A stretch of DNA of 64,000 bases from GAS368 sp965227745 (GCA_965227745.1 OZ245769.1:6448001-6512000), one strand, 5' to 3'. Numbered from the stretch's first letter, positions 35,874 to 45,220 are shown. Program-made: numbers and translations. Notes: generated by a model from the sequence alone, not told the origin.

Positions 35874-36857
35874 TTAACGCGCGGCCGCGGCGGGGCGGTT
35901 GCGGTGGAAAAGTAACACGCCGCCACCGAGGAGGCTCCAGAGGACGCCGACGGCCCAGACCAGGACGGCGAGGAGCAAGGCGTGTTGCCGGGCCGCGGCG
36001 TCGGGGAGGAAGCCGAGCAAGCCGATCATCGTCACCATTGCGCCCTCACGAACGCCGTGGCCGCCGACGCTGATCGGCAGCACGGTGGCCGCGTACGCGA
36101 CCGACATCGCGAGGCTGACCTCGATGAAGGGCAGGGGCAGACCGATGCTACGCGCAAGCAGCCAGACCGACACGAAATCCAGCAGCCAAATCGCGTAGCT
36201 CAAGCCGAGTGCCGCCATGAACGCCGCGCGATTGGCCGCGATCCGACGCAAGATGTCGGCGAGGGTGGCCGCGTGCTTGTCGCCCAGCCAGCGCGTGAGC
36301 CAGCGGGGCGGGCGGAGGCTCAGGAAGATGGCGCCCACGATGCTTGCGACGGAGAGCCCGAGGCAAAGGCCGAGGAGCAAACGCAGTTCCGAGTGTTGGA
36401 CCACGGCGTCGAGTTTCAACAAGAGCGTGAGGGCCGCGATGCTTAGCAAAACGATCAAGCCCATCACGCGGTCAAGCAAAGTGGCAGCGAGTCCCCCGGG
36501 CTGTTGGTGCGGGGCGTCGCGACAAATGTAGAAGGCCTTGGCCGCGTCGCCGCCGAGGCCGCCGAGGAGGAAGGCATTGTAGAAATTTCCGATCCACGTG
36601 ACGGTGTGGGCCCACGAGAGCGAGAGGGTGAGGCCTTGGCCGCGCAGCAGCAGCCACCATCGCCAGGCGTGAAGGGGAAACGTGATGCCGGCGGCGAGGG
36701 TCGCGATCAGCACCGGACCCCACTCGAAGTTTCCCCGCAGGTCGGCGAGTTGGCGCCAGTCGATGCTCCACGCGAAACCGGCGATCAACAGCGCGGACAC
36801 CACATAGCGCGCGGCGCGACCGGCAGGGGTGTCGAGGAGGGCGAGGAGGCGGCGCAT
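35874..36857 (-). CDS. LPTM flippase-like integral membrane protein (UPF0104)
   Basis: A 327-residue protein with about eight helices and the family features LAAGITFPLHAWRWWLLL, NFYNAFLLGGLGGDAAKAFY, LLDRVMGLIVLL and GGHGVREGAMV near the C-terminus. Members include the membrane part of lysylphosphatidylglycerol synthases and proteins proposed to flip lipids or lipid-linked sugars. It starts at ATG 36857. It is divergent from a methyltransferase with 97 bp between starts. In this region a role in moving lipid-linked glycans is likely but unproved. Confidence 0.88.
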   Translation of the reverse strand: MRRLLALLDTPAGRAARYVVSALLIAGFAWSIDWRQLADLRGNFEWGPVLIATLAAGITFPLHAWRWWLLLRGQGLTLSLSWAHTVTWIGNFYNAFLLGGLGGDAAKAFYICRDAPHQQPGGLAATLLDRVMGLIVLLSIAALTLLLKLDAVVQHSELRLLLGLCLGLSVASIVGAIFLSLRPPRWLTRWLGDKHAATLADILRRIAANRAAFMAALGLSYAIWLLDFVSVWLLARSIGLPLPFIEVSLAMSVAYAATVLPISVGGHGVREGAMVTMIGLLGFLPDAAARQHALLLAVLVWAVGVLWSLLGGGVLLFHRNRPAAAAR

Positions 36858-36954
36858 CGTGTCAGCGGCCCGCGAGACTGGGCGGGTGGGGTGGCGGGCG
36901 GCAATGGATAATGTTGCGGGCCGGGGGCGGGCTCCTCCCAATGGACGCCCTGCA

Positions 36955-37698
36955 ATGAATGCCGATGAATACCTGAAGCTGGCCGAGGTCGAAGACCGGA
37001 TGTGGTACTTCCGCTCGCTGCACCGGCATATCATGCGCGAATTGGGCAAGCGCGACGTACCCGCGAAAGCGGCGGTGCTCGATGCCGGTTGCGGCACGGG
37101 CGGCATGATTTTGCGCCTGCGTGAAGAGCAGCCGGGCTGGACGTGGAGCGGCATCGACTTCATGCCGCTGGCCTGCGAGCTGGCGCGGAAACGCTGCGGC
37201 CCGGGGACGGATATCCGGCAGGCGAGCATCCTCGAATTGCCGTTTCCCGATGCGAGCTTCGATGTGCTATTGTCGGCGGATGTGCTCTGTCAGGTGGTCG
37301 AGGCGGACGTGGCGATGAAGGAATTTTTCCGCGTGCTGCGGCCCGGTGGCATCGCGGTGGTGAGTGTGCCGGCGTATATGTGGATGTGGTCGTACCACGA
37401 CGATTCGTGCCAGACGAAGCACCGCTATACGCGGCCTGAGATGGAGACGTTGATGCGAGAGGCCGGCTTCGAGGAGCGGTGGTCGACGCATCTTAACGCG
37501 CTGTCGCTGCCGCTGCTGTGGGCGAAGCGCAAGCTTCTCCGCTCGGATAAAGACACGAGCGACGTGAAGGAATATCCGGCCGCCGTCGAGGCGCTGTTCA
37601 GTGGGCTGATGGCGGTCGAGCACGGCTGGTTTGGCCTACATGGAAAATGGGCGTGGGGCACCTCGGTCATGGCGGTGGCGCGGAAGCCGTTGCAATAG
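36955..37698 (+). CDS. Class I SAM-dependent methyltransferase (Methyltransf_11)
   Basis: A 247-residue protein with the SAM motifs VLDAGCGTGGMILRL, GIDFMPLAC, DASFDVLLSADVL and FRVLRPGGIAVVSVPAY. The N-terminal EYLKLAEVEDRMWYFRSLH is common in methyltransferases of glycan clusters. It is followed by a large membrane protein 7 bp later on the same strand. The methylated substrate is unknown. Confidence 0.9.
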   Translation: MNADEYLKLAEVEDRMWYFRSLHRHIMRELGKRDVPAKAAVLDAGCGTGGMILRLREEQPGWTWSGIDFMPLACELARKRCGPGTDIRQASILELPFPDASFDVLLSADVLCQVVEADVAMKEFFRVLRPGGIAVVSVPAYMWMWSYHDDSCQTKHRYTRPEMETLMREAGFEERWSTHLNALSLPLLWAKRKLLRSDKDTSDVKEYPAAVEALFSGLMAVEHGWFGLHGKWAWGTSVMAVARKPLQ

Positions 37699-37705
37699 AC
37701 GACGC

Positions 37706-39898
37706 ATGATTCACTTCCCCGTCGCCTTCGCGCTGTGGCTGCACGTGCTCCTGTGGGGCGCGGGGGCGGCGGCGCTGTTGGTGCCGCGGGCGTGGCGGCG
37801 GTTTTGGCCGGTGCTTGTGGTGCCCGCGGGACTGGCGCTGCAATCGGCGGTGGTGTGGTTTGGCGCGCTGGCGAATTTCAAGGGGACGAACAGCTACGCG
37901 ATCGTGAGCGAGATTTTGCCCGTGGTGCTGCTCGTGGCGGCGTGCTGGCGGCGTGGCGCGCGCTCTCTGTGGGTGGATGTGCAGCGCATCGGCCTCGTGT
38001 GGCTGGCGTGCGCGGGCGTGCTGGTGCTGCTGGTGACGCCGCTCGCGTGGGCCTCGAAGGGATTGACGACGGTGTCGCTCGCGAGTTGCGACGCGGCGGA
38101 TTACGCGGCGGGGGCGCGCGTGCTGCAGGAGTTTGCCCGCACCGACCGCGAAGGCTACCTCGGGCTGACGGAGGTCGTACGGGTGCAATCGGTCGACAAC
38201 TTCTTCGACTACTGGACGCGGCTGAATCATTTCACGCCCTCGGCGCTGATCGCATTCAATGGCTCGGTGCTGCACTGCGCGCCGCACGAGCTCACGAGCT
38301 TGCTCACGATCGTGCTGCTGGCGGGTTCGCTGCCCGTGGTGTTTTGGATGGCGCGCGCGGTGATCGGGTTTAGCGGCGGGCCGAGTCTCGTGGTGGCGAT
38401 GCTCTACGGCCTAAGCCCGCTCACGTGGTACGTGGTCGGACACGTGGCGACGGGTCAACTCCTCGCGGCGATGGCGGTGTCACTCATCACGTGGGCTGGC
38501 GTGACGCTGTGGCGCGGGCGCCTGAGCGTGCGGCGCGCGTGGTGTTTTGGCGGAGTGTTGGTGGTGGCTTACTGGCTGCTCTTGGGCAGCTATAATTTCT
38601 TTATCGTGCTCTGTCTTGTGCCGGCGGTGGCGTACGCTGGAGGACTGGCGCTGTGGCACGGCGAGTGGCGCAAGTTTTGCGGCTGGCTGCTTGCCATGCT
38701 CGTCCCGCTGGCAGGGTGTGGGGTGATCTTTGCCGGACGGGTCGCGGGCTTGATCGAACGCTTTCAACTGCTGGCTGCGTATGACTTCGGGTGGAAGATT
38801 CCCGCTTTCACGCCCGAGGGGTGGCTGGGCTTGGTGAGCGGCCCGGAGCTGGAGCCGTGGCGATTTTTCGGGGTGCGTTGGCTGCTGGCGGCGGCGGTGA
38901 TCGGCCTGCTGGGATGGGCGACGATGCGCGCGGTGCGCGGCCGCCGGCAAAAAGCGTGGGCCGCGATCGCGGTTACGGTGCCCGTGCTCGCGGGGTATGC
39001 ATTTCTCCAGTGGCGCGGGGCGCACTTTGGGACCAATGCGAGCTACGATGCGTTTAAAGTCTTCACGGTCTTTTACCCCGTGATGCTGCCCGCGTTTTGC
39101 TGGTGGATCACGCTGCGATGGAGTCGACGGCTGACCGAGTGGATCGGCGTGATGGGCGTGACGTGCTTTGTATTTTTAGGCAACGCCGTCGGCACCGGGA
39201 TGATTTTTTGGCGCATGTGCGCCGCGCCGTTGATCGTGGATGGCGAGCTACGACAACTCCGGAAGATCGAAGCGATGGACGATGTGGAGTCGGTCAATAT
39301 TTTGCCCACCGACATGTGGTCGCGGCTGTGGGCCAATGAGTTTTTGCTGAAGAAGCCGCAGTATTTTTCGACCGATACGTACGAAGGCCGCTGGCACACG
39401 GAGCTGAAGGGCGAGTGGGACCTCGAATCGGGCCTCGTGAGCGTGAAGCCCGCCGGGGCGGCGCGCCGCCAGCTCACTTCGCGCTTCGCGCTGGTGAACA
39501 CCACCGCGCCGGACTTCATCCGCGCCAAGCTCGTCGATGGGTGGAATGGGGAGGAAGCTGACGCCAAGACGGGCGCGCGCTGGAGCTGGACGAAGGGCGA
39601 TGCGACGGTGCGGATCGACAATCCCCATGCGTGGCCGGTGTATGTGACGTGCACCCTCGACGGGTGGAGCCTCGGGGCGCGCGACCTGATTCTTTCGCCG
39701 GCCGATTTGGCGTGGACGGGCCAGTTGCGTAATCTCGGCGCGCAGCGGGTGAAGACGACCTTTCCCGAGATCATCGTCCCGCCGGGTGGTGCGACCCTGA
39801 CGTTGCGCTCCGTGCAGCCGTGGATGAAGGCGAGTCCGGGTGATTCGCGTTCGCTAGGTGTGTGCGTATTCGGCCTCGAATTTGCGGTGCGCCAATAG
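37706..39898 (+). CDS. Large multi-spanning membrane protein, GT-C-like
   Basis: A 730-residue protein with a dozen or more helices, beginning MIHFPVAFALWLHVLLWGAG. A long periplasmic loop after the fourth helix contains SLASCDAADYAAGARVLQEF and FDYWTRLNHFTPSALIAF, the usual position of acidic residues in GT-C transferases. The last 210 residues are soluble and beta-rich (WSLGARDLILSPADLAW). The overall shape suggests a polymerase or polyprenol-dependent glycosyltransferase. No sequence motif names the family. Confidence 0.75.
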   Translation: MIHFPVAFALWLHVLLWGAGAAALLVPRAWRRFWPVLVVPAGLALQSAVVWFGALANFKGTNSYAIVSEILPVVLLVAACWRRGARSLWVDVQRIGLVWLACAGVLVLLVTPLAWASKGLTTVSLASCDAADYAAGARVLQEFARTDREGYLGLTEVVRVQSVDNFFDYWTRLNHFTPSALIAFNGSVLHCAPHELTSLLTIVLLAGSLPVVFWMARAVIGFSGGPSLVVAMLYGLSPLTWYVVGHVATGQLLAAMAVSLITWAGVTLWRGRLSVRRAWCFGGVLVVAYWLLLGSYNFFIVLCLVPAVAYAGGLALWHGEWRKFCGWLLAMLVPLAGCGVIFAGRVAGLIERFQLLAAYDFGWKIPAFTPEGWLGLVSGPELEPWRFFGVRWLLAAAVIGLLGWATMRAVRGRRQKAWAAIAVTVPVLAGYAFLQWRGAHFGTNASYDAFKVFTVFYPVMLPAFCWWITLRWSRRLTEWIGVMGVTCFVFLGNAVGTGMIFWRMCAAPLIVDGELRQLRKIEAMDDVESVNILPTDMWSRLWANEFLLKKPQYFSTDTYEGRWHTELKGEWDLESGLVSVKPAGAARRQLTSRFALVNTTAPDFIRAKLVDGWNGEEADAKTGARWSWTKGDATVRIDNPHAWPVYVTCTLDGWSLGARDLILSPADLAWTGQLRNLGAQRVKTTFPEIIVPPGGATLTLRSVQPWMKASPGDSRSLGVCVFGLEFAVRQ

Positions 39899-39969
39899 CG
39901 GCGATCGGCGGCGAAGCGGATTATTTGGAGTTGGCGCGAGGTGGGCGGGGGGTGTTTGCTGGGTGGTAC

Positions 39970-40971
39970 ATGGCGGCTTCCACGAATCTGCGCCGGGTTT
40001 ACTCCGGCAAGCGCGTGCTCATCACGGGCGGGCTCGGTTTCATCGGTTCGAATCTCGCGCGCGAACTCGTGCGGCTCGGCGCGGATGTCTCCGTGGTCGA
40101 CAGCCTGATCCCGGAGTACGGCGGCAATCGCCGCAACCTCGCCGGGCTCGCGAGCAAGGTCGACGTGCATGTGGCCGACGTGCGCGACTGGCCGCGGCTG
40201 CCGGCGCTCGTGAAGGGTCAGGATTTTCTTTTCAATCTCGCGGGGCAGACGAGCCACATGGACTCAATGACCGATCCGCAGACGGACCTCGACATCAACG
40301 GCCGCGCGCAACTCGCCATTCTCGAAGCCTGCCGCGTGCACAATCCCCGCGTGCGGATCGTCTTTGCCAGTACGCGGCAGATTTACGGCAAGCCGGATTA
40401 TTTGCCGGTAGACGAAAAGCATCCGCTACGCCCCGTCGATGTGAACGGCATCAACAAAATCGCCGGCGAATCGTTTCACCTCCTCTATTCGCGGGTGCAT
40501 GGCGTTCGCGCCACGGCGCTCCGCCTCACCAATACCATCGGCCCCCGCATGCGCATCAAGGACGCGCGGCAGACCTTTGTCGGCGTGTGGATTCGGCGGC
40601 TGGTGGAGGGGCAGGCCTTCGAAGTGTGGGGTGGCGAGCAGTTGCGCGACTTCACCTATGTCGACGATGCGGTGAGCGCGTTTTTGCTTTCGGCGGCCAA
40701 GGAAGAGGCCGTGGGCGAGGTCTTTAATCTCGGCGGTCCGCCGCCGGTGACACTGCAGGCGCTCGCTGAGTTGCTCGTGGAGCTGAATCACGGCGGGGTG
40801 TTTGCGATCAAGACCTTTCCGGGGGACCGCAAGAAAATCGACATCGGCGACTACTACGCCGACGACCGGCTGATCCGCCGCAAGCTGGGCTGGGAAGCGA
40901 AGACGGACCTGCGTGATGCGCTCGCCCAGACTCTCGCGTACTATCGCAAGGAATTGAAGTATTACGTCTGA
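39970..40971 (+). CDS. NAD-dependent epimerase/dehydratase lacking the catalytic Tyr
   Basis: A 333-residue extended SDR. The NAD site GGLGFIGSN (20-28), D44, the FASTRQIYGK strand and RLTNTIGPRMRIKD are all present. At the YxxxK position it has N159-G-I-N-K163, that is Asn for the catalytic Tyr; the Lys is kept. The same Asn form (VNGINK) recurs in a subgroup of epimerases. The C-terminal half has FTYVDDAVSAFLL and FNLGGPPPVTLQAL. It starts at ATG 39970; a longer frame to 39862 is not supported. Its product is probably a nucleotide sugar, and it precedes a GT2 gene. Confidence 0.88.
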   Translation: MAASTNLRRVYSGKRVLITGGLGFIGSNLARELVRLGADVSVVDSLIPEYGGNRRNLAGLASKVDVHVADVRDWPRLPALVKGQDFLFNLAGQTSHMDSMTDPQTDLDINGRAQLAILEACRVHNPRVRIVFASTRQIYGKPDYLPVDEKHPLRPVDVNGINKIAGESFHLLYSRVHGVRATALRLTNTIGPRMRIKDARQTFVGVWIRRLVEGQAFEVWGGEQLRDFTYVDDAVSAFLLSAAKEEAVGEVFNLGGPPPVTLQALAELLVELNHGGVFAIKTFPGDRKKIDIGDYYADDRLIRRKLGWEAKTDLRDALAQTLAYYRKELKYYV

Positions 40972-40994
40972 GGATACGCAGCGACCGCAGAGTG
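40970..40994. repeat. Dispersed intergenic repeat (acgcagcgaccgcagag type)
   Basis: Starting in the stop codon of the epimerase, ggatacgcagcgaccgcaga is an oligo-periodic segment of the same style as the other short repeats in this window. Function unknown. Confidence 0.35.
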
Positions 40995-41047
40995 AAAATT
41001 TGTGTTGGCGGCCCCCGGGGCCCGCTCTCAGCGTAAGCGCGCCCCAG

Positions 41048-41980
41048 ATGGATACCCCCGCCCTCAGTTTCGTCATTCCGCTGTATCGCAGCGCCGCGAC
41101 CATTGGCGCGGTGGTGAAGACGATCGAAGGTCTGACCGTCGAAGGCGGGCACGAAATCGTGTTGGTGAACGATGGGAGTCCGGACAACACCGCGGAGGTG
41201 TGTCGTGCGCTCGTGAAGTCGGCGAAGGTGCCGATTACCTATGTCGAGCACGCCCGCAACTACGGCGAGCACAACGCCGTGCTTACGGGCTGGCGCAATG
41301 CGCGGGGCACGCACGTCGTCAATCTCGACGACGATGGGCAGAATCCGCCTGAGGAGGCCGTGAAGCTCTGGCGACACGCGAAGGAGACGGGGCTCGACGT
41401 GGTCTTTGGGCACTACGCGGTGAAGCAGCACTCGGCGTGGCGCAATTTTGGGAGCTGGTTTACCAACCGCATGACCGACTGGGCGCTCGATAAGCCGGCG
41501 GGATTTTATCTTTCGAGCTTCCGCTGCGTGCGCGGCTTTATCACGCATCAAGTTATTGGATACTCCGGGCCCTATCCCTACATCGATGGACTGCTGCTGC
41601 AGGTCACGCAGCGGATCGGCTCGATGGAGGTGCGCCACGAGGAGCGCATGGCGGGCGAGAGCACGTACACGCTGCGCCGGCTCGTGCGCCTGTGGTTGAG
41701 CGCATGGGTGAATTTCTCGGTGCTGCCGCTGCGCATGGCGACCGTGCTCGGGCTGCTGGTGGCCTTTATGGGCGTGGCGGCGCTGGGCTTTGTAGCGTGG
41801 GCGTGGTTCGAGAATATCGGTCCTCAGTCGGGCTGGGGCTGGCTGATGGCGGGCCTGCTGATTTTCTCGGGGACGCAGCTCGTGATGCTCGGGCTGATCG
41901 GCGAATATATCGGGCGGATGTTTCTAACGGTGAATCAGCGGCCGCAGTCGGTGGTGCGCGAGGTGGTAAAGGGCGGGTGA
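41048..41980 (+). CDS. Glycosyltransferase family 2, ArnC/DPM1-like with two C-terminal helices
   Basis: A 310-residue GT-A enzyme: LSFVIPLYRSAATIGAVV, LVNDGSPDNTAEVC, and NLDDDGQNPPEE carrying the DXD-type metal site. Two helices at the C-terminus (about 225-250 and 262-288) anchor it to the membrane. Members transfer a sugar to undecaprenyl or dolichyl phosphate, which would supply a lipid-linked donor to the GT-C-like membrane proteins nearby. The ATG at 41048 matches the family start. Confidence 0.92.
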   Translation: MDTPALSFVIPLYRSAATIGAVVKTIEGLTVEGGHEIVLVNDGSPDNTAEVCRALVKSAKVPITYVEHARNYGEHNAVLTGWRNARGTHVVNLDDDGQNPPEEAVKLWRHAKETGLDVVFGHYAVKQHSAWRNFGSWFTNRMTDWALDKPAGFYLSSFRCVRGFITHQVIGYSGPYPYIDGLLLQVTQRIGSMEVRHEERMAGESTYTLRRLVRLWLSAWVNFSVLPLRMATVLGLLVAFMGVAALGFVAWAWFENIGPQSGWGWLMAGLLIFSGTQLVMLGLIGEYIGRMFLTVNQRPQSVVREVVKGG

Positions 41981-42007
41981 GGGGCGGGGCTGTTCGGTGG
42001 CGACGTG

Positions 42008-42105
42008 GGTGGAGGGCGCTCTCCGAGCGCGGTCATTTCGATGTCTATTGCCGCTCCGGTTTCATACTCGCCCTCCCGACGTCGCCCGGAGGTCGACGTC
42101 CACCT
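42008..42105. repeat. Inverted-repeat element (REP/BIME-like), copy 2
   Basis: Left arm 42008-42034 (ggtggagggcgctctccgag...) and right arm 42078-42105 (gacgtcgcccggaggtcgac...) are imperfect reverse complements. The right arm closely matches the right arm of the element at 16898-16927 (24 of 28). It lies between converging GT2 genes and touches the stop codon of the second. Confidence 0.7.
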
Positions 42106-43055
42106 TAAGACCTTGGCTTGGGGGGAAAGAGGGTTTCCCAGTGGGCGAATTCTTTGGCGAGTTCGCTCTCGATGAAGGCCAGGGCTTCGGGGAGCGGCTC
42201 CGTGGTGAGGCCGTTGGCGTAGAGCCAGGTGCGGCGGGCGAGGTCGCGGTCGGGGTAGCGGGGCTCGAGGAGGATCTGATCGAAGCGCTCGTGGCACCAG
42301 GCGCGCATCGGGCCGTCGGCGGCGAGGACGAATTCTTTCCGCCAGCGGCGGGCGAGACGGTAAGAATTTTCCTCGTCGCGGGCCTTGCGGCCGAGGGAGG
42401 CACTGATGTGGTGGCGCACGACGCTGCGCAGCGCGACGGCATTGACGCGGCCTCGCTCGCGGGCGCGGAAGCAGAGATCGACGTCCTCGCCGCCGTTGAC
42501 GTAGCCCTCGTCGAAGCCACCGAGTTCGAGCCAGAGCGCCCGCTCGACCAGCACGCAGGCGCCGGTGAGGGCTGGGACGACGCGCACCGGGCGCAGGAGG
42601 CGCTTGAGCCATGAAGGCGGCGTGCGGTCGTGGACGGGCTTGCCCTGAGCGTTGACGACGATCCCGGTGTGATCGACGACGCCGGTGCGGGCATCGATCT
42701 GGACGTTGCCAATCAGGCCGGCATGCGCGCCGAGGCGGCGATGAGCTTCGAACATGGGCTCAAACCAACGCGGGAGTAAAATGAGGTCGTTGTTGAGGAG
42801 GACGAGGAAGTCTCCCTGCGCGACGGCGATGGCGCGGTTGTTGGCCCCGGCGTAGCCGAGGTTGCGCTCATTCAGGACGACGCGAAACGGTGCGGCGAGG
42901 GTGGCGAGCCACGCGCGGGTGCCATCGGTGCTGCCGTCATCGACAAGGACGATCTCGTACGTGAGCCCGGAGGGAAGATTGGCCTGCAGGCTTTCGACAC
43001 ACGCGCGCGTGAGCGCGAGGTTGTTGAAAAGGGGGATGATGAAGCTGACCTGCAC
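42105..43055 (-). CDS. Glycosyltransferase family 2 (rhamnosyltransferase-like)
   Basis: A 316-residue GT2 protein: VSFIIPLFNNLALTRACVE, LVDDGSTDGTRAWL, LLNNDLILLPRWFEPM and GGFDEGYVNGGEDVDLCF, the last being the catalytic-base region of WbbL-like rhamnosyltransferases. It is the last gene of the minus-strand series that begins with the dTDP-rhamnose genes, which supports dTDP-rhamnose as its donor. Confidence 0.9.
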   Translation of the reverse strand: MQVSFIIPLFNNLALTRACVESLQANLPSGLTYEIVLVDDGSTDGTRAWLATLAAPFRVVLNERNLGYAGANNRAIAVAQGDFLVLLNNDLILLPRWFEPMFEAHRRLGAHAGLIGNVQIDARTGVVDHTGIVVNAQGKPVHDRTPPSWLKRLLRPVRVVPALTGACVLVERALWLELGGFDEGYVNGGEDVDLCFRARERGRVNAVALRSVVRHHISASLGRKARDEENSYRLARRWRKEFVLAADGPMRAWCHERFDQILLEPRYPDRDLARRTWLYANGLTTEPLPEALAFIESELAKEFAHWETLFPPKPRS

Positions 43056-43114
43056 GCAGGAGGAGCGTGGGGAAGGGCGGGGGAGTGTCCAAGCCTCAAC
43101 ATCCGTGCGTCAGG

Positions 43115-43160
43115 GAATGACGAATAACGAATATCGAATGACGAATAACGAATAACGAAG
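43115..43160. repeat. Short tandem-like repeat, gaatgacgaataacgaatat type
   Basis: Interrupted tandem copies of gaatgacgaataacgaa. Read on the plus strand it would encode MTNNEYRMTNNE. It sits between the GT2 gene and rfbA and is much richer in A+T than its surroundings. Confidence 0.85.
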
Positions 43161-43189
43161 CGTAACTTGGCCGGCTGAGGGGAGGGCGG

Positions 43190-44074
43190 TTAGCTCTTCT
43201 CGTCGGCGATGCGGCGGAGGTAGGCGCCGTAGGAGGACTTGCCGAGCTTCGCGATGTTGGCGTCGAGGCCGGCGCGGTCGATCCAGCCTTTGCGCCACGC
43301 GATTTCCTCGAGGCAGGCGATCTTGAGGCCCTGGCGATTCTCGATGACGTGGACGAATTGGGCGGCCTCGAGGAGCGAGTCGTGCGTGCCTGTGTCGAGC
43401 CAGGCGGTGCCGCGGCCGAGGAGTTCGACGTGGAGCTTGTTGGCTTCGAGGTAAAGGCGATTGAGATCGGTGATCTCGAGTTCGCCGCGCTTCGAGGGCT
43501 TGAGCTGTCGGGAAAGTTTCACGACGTCGCTGTCGTAGAAATAGATGCCGGGGATCGCGTAGTTGGACTTGGGCTCAGTGGGCTTTTCCTCGAGCGAGAG
43601 CACACGGCCATCGGCCGCGAACTCGACGACGCCGTAGCTCTTCGGGTCGGCGACGTGATAGCCGAAGATCGTCGCGCCGCTGGTGCGCGCGCTCGCGGCT
43701 TCGAGTGACTTCACGAGATCGTGGCCGTAGAAAAGATTATCGCCGAGCACGAGGGCGGCGGGCTCGTTTTTCAAAAAGCCGACGTCTTGCGCGATGTGGA
43801 AGGCCTGCGCGAGGCCATCGGGGCTGGGCTGCTCGGCGTAGCTGAGCTTGAGGCCGATGTTGGTGCCGTCGCCGAGGAGTTTTTTGAAGAGCGGCAGATC
43901 GGTGGGCGTCGAGATGACGAGGATCTCACGAATGCCCGCGAGCATCAGCACCGACAGCGGGTAGTAGACCATCGGCTTGTCGTACACCGGCATGAGCTGC
44001 TTCGACACCGCGATAGTCAGCGGGTACAAACGAGTGCCTGATCCGCCGGCCAGAATAATACCTTTTCGATTCAT
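43190..44074 (-). CDS. rfbA: Glucose-1-phosphate thymidylyltransferase
   Basis: The first step to dTDP-rhamnose, making dTDP-glucose from glucose-1-phosphate and dTTP. The 294-residue protein has the nucleotidyltransferase signature AGGSGTRLYPLT, KPMVYYPLSVLMLAGI, LVLGDNLFYG and VEFAADGRVLSLEEKP. It matches RmlA in length and order. It is downstream of rfbB by 78 bp on the same strand. Confidence 0.97.
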   Translation of the reverse strand: MNRKGIILAGGSGTRLYPLTIAVSKQLMPVYDKPMVYYPLSVLMLAGIREILVISTPTDLPLFKKLLGDGTNIGLKLSYAEQPSPDGLAQAFHIAQDVGFLKNEPAALVLGDNLFYGHDLVKSLEAASARTSGATIFGYHVADPKSYGVVEFAADGRVLSLEEKPTEPKSNYAIPGIYFYDSDVVKLSRQLKPSKRGELEITDLNRLYLEANKLHVELLGRGTAWLDTGTHDSLLEAAQFVHVIENRQGLKIACLEEIAWRKGWIDRAGLDANIAKLGKSSYGAYLRRIADEKS

Positions 44075-44082
44075 GAGATTGA

Positions 44083-44116
44083 TTTAACCGCGAAGTGCGC
44101 GAAGCGACGCGAAGGA
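44083..44116. repeat. Dispersed intergenic repeat, tttaaccgcgaagtgcgcga type
   Basis: A 34-nt stretch with a gaa/gcgaag rhythm between rfbB and rfbA. An inverted relative occurs at 59194-59228 and a looser one at 58982. Confidence 0.7.
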
Positions 44117-44152
44117 TCGCTGTGATGTTAGCGTCTTTTCAGGAGGCGAGGC

Positions 44153-45220
44153 TTAGGCTTTGGTCCCGAGACGCTCGCGGGAGTATTTCTTCGCGGTGAT
44201 GTCGGCGGCCCACTGGCGGTGGGTGAGGTACCAGTCGACGGTCTTGGCGATGCCGGTGGTGAAGTTTTCCTTGGGGGCCCAGCCGAGTTCGGACTGGAGC
44301 TTTTTGCAGTCGATGGCGTAGCGGCGGTCGTGGCCGGGGCGGTCGGCGACGTAGGTGAGCTGGCTCGCGTAGGGTTTGCCGTCGGCGCGCGGGGACTTTT
44401 GGTCGAGCAGCGCGCAGATCGTATTCACGATCTCGATATTCGGTTTCTCATTCAGGCCGCCGATATTGTAGGTCTCGCCGAGGCGACCCTTTTGCAGCAC
44501 GAGCCAGATCGCGGCGGCGTGGTCCTCGACGTAGAGCCAGTCGCGGATCTGCATGCCGTCGCCGTACACCGGAAGGTTTTTCCCCTCGAGCGCGTTGAGG
44601 ATCATCAACGGGATCAGCTTCTCGGGGAAGTGATAGGGGCCGTAGTTGTTCGAGCAATTGGTCGTGAGCGTCGGGAAATGATACGTGTGCTGAAACGACC
44701 GCACGAGGTGATCGCTCGCGGCCTTGGAGGCGGCGTAGGGCGAGTTCGGGGCGAAGGGCGTCTCCTCGGTGAACGCAGGGTCGGTTGGCGAAAGCGTGCC
44801 GTAGACCTCATCGGTCGAGACGTGAAGGAAACGGAAGGCTGCTTTCTTGGCCTCGGGTAGTTTCGCCCAGTAGAGGCGTGCGCAATTCAGCAGGCGCAAG
44901 GTGCCGACGACATTGGTCTGGATGAACGGCTCGGGCGAATCGATCGAGCGATCGACGTGCGACTCGGCGGCGAAATTCACCACCGCATCGATCTGGTGCT
45001 CGGCGAGTAGGCGCGTGACGAGCGCGGTATCACCGATGTCGCCGTGTGCAAAAACGTAGCGTGTATCGCCCGCGAGATCGGCGAGGTTGGCCGGATTGCC
45101 CGCGTAGGTGAGCGCGTCGAGGTTAACGAGCTTCGTGAGCGGCGAGCCCGCTTCGGTGAGGCGCTGCCGGATGAAATTGCTGCCGATGAAGCCGGCGCCG
45201 CCGGTGACGAGGAGATTCAC
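44153..45220 (-). CDS. rfbB: dTDP-glucose 4,6-dehydratase
   Basis: It converts dTDP-glucose to dTDP-4-keto-6-deoxyglucose with bound NAD. The 355-residue extended SDR has TGGAGFIGSNF, FAAESHVDRSI, the HVSTDEVYGTL catalytic region, and SPYAASKAASDHL with Tyr and Lys of YxxxK. NNYGPYHFPEKLIPLMI and RDWLYVEDHAAAIW are also typical of RmlB. It lies between rfbA and the NRS/ER-like gene in the same orientation, which supports a dTDP-rhamnose operon. Confidence 0.97.
   Translation of the reverse strand: MNLLVTGGAGFIGSNFIRQRLTEAGSPLTKLVNLDALTYAGNPANLADLAGDTRYVFAHGDIGDTALVTRLLAEHQIDAVVNFAAESHVDRSIDSPEPFIQTNVVGTLRLLNCARLYWAKLPEAKKAAFRFLHVSTDEVYGTLSPTDPAFTEETPFAPNSPYAASKAASDHLVRSFQHTYHFPTLTTNCSNNYGPYHFPEKLIPLMILNALEGKNLPVYGDGMQIRDWLYVEDHAAAIWLVLQKGRLGETYNIGGLNEKPNIEIVNTICALLDQKSPRADGKPYASQLTYVADRPGHDRRYAIDCKKLQSELGWAPKENFTTGIAKTVDWYLTHRQWAADITAKKYSRERLGTKA

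Noticed and set aside
41981..42104. A tRNA or small RNA gene in the gap between the GT2 genes
   Set aside because: No acceptor stem, anticodon or T-loop pattern; the fold is explained by the inverted-repeat arms.
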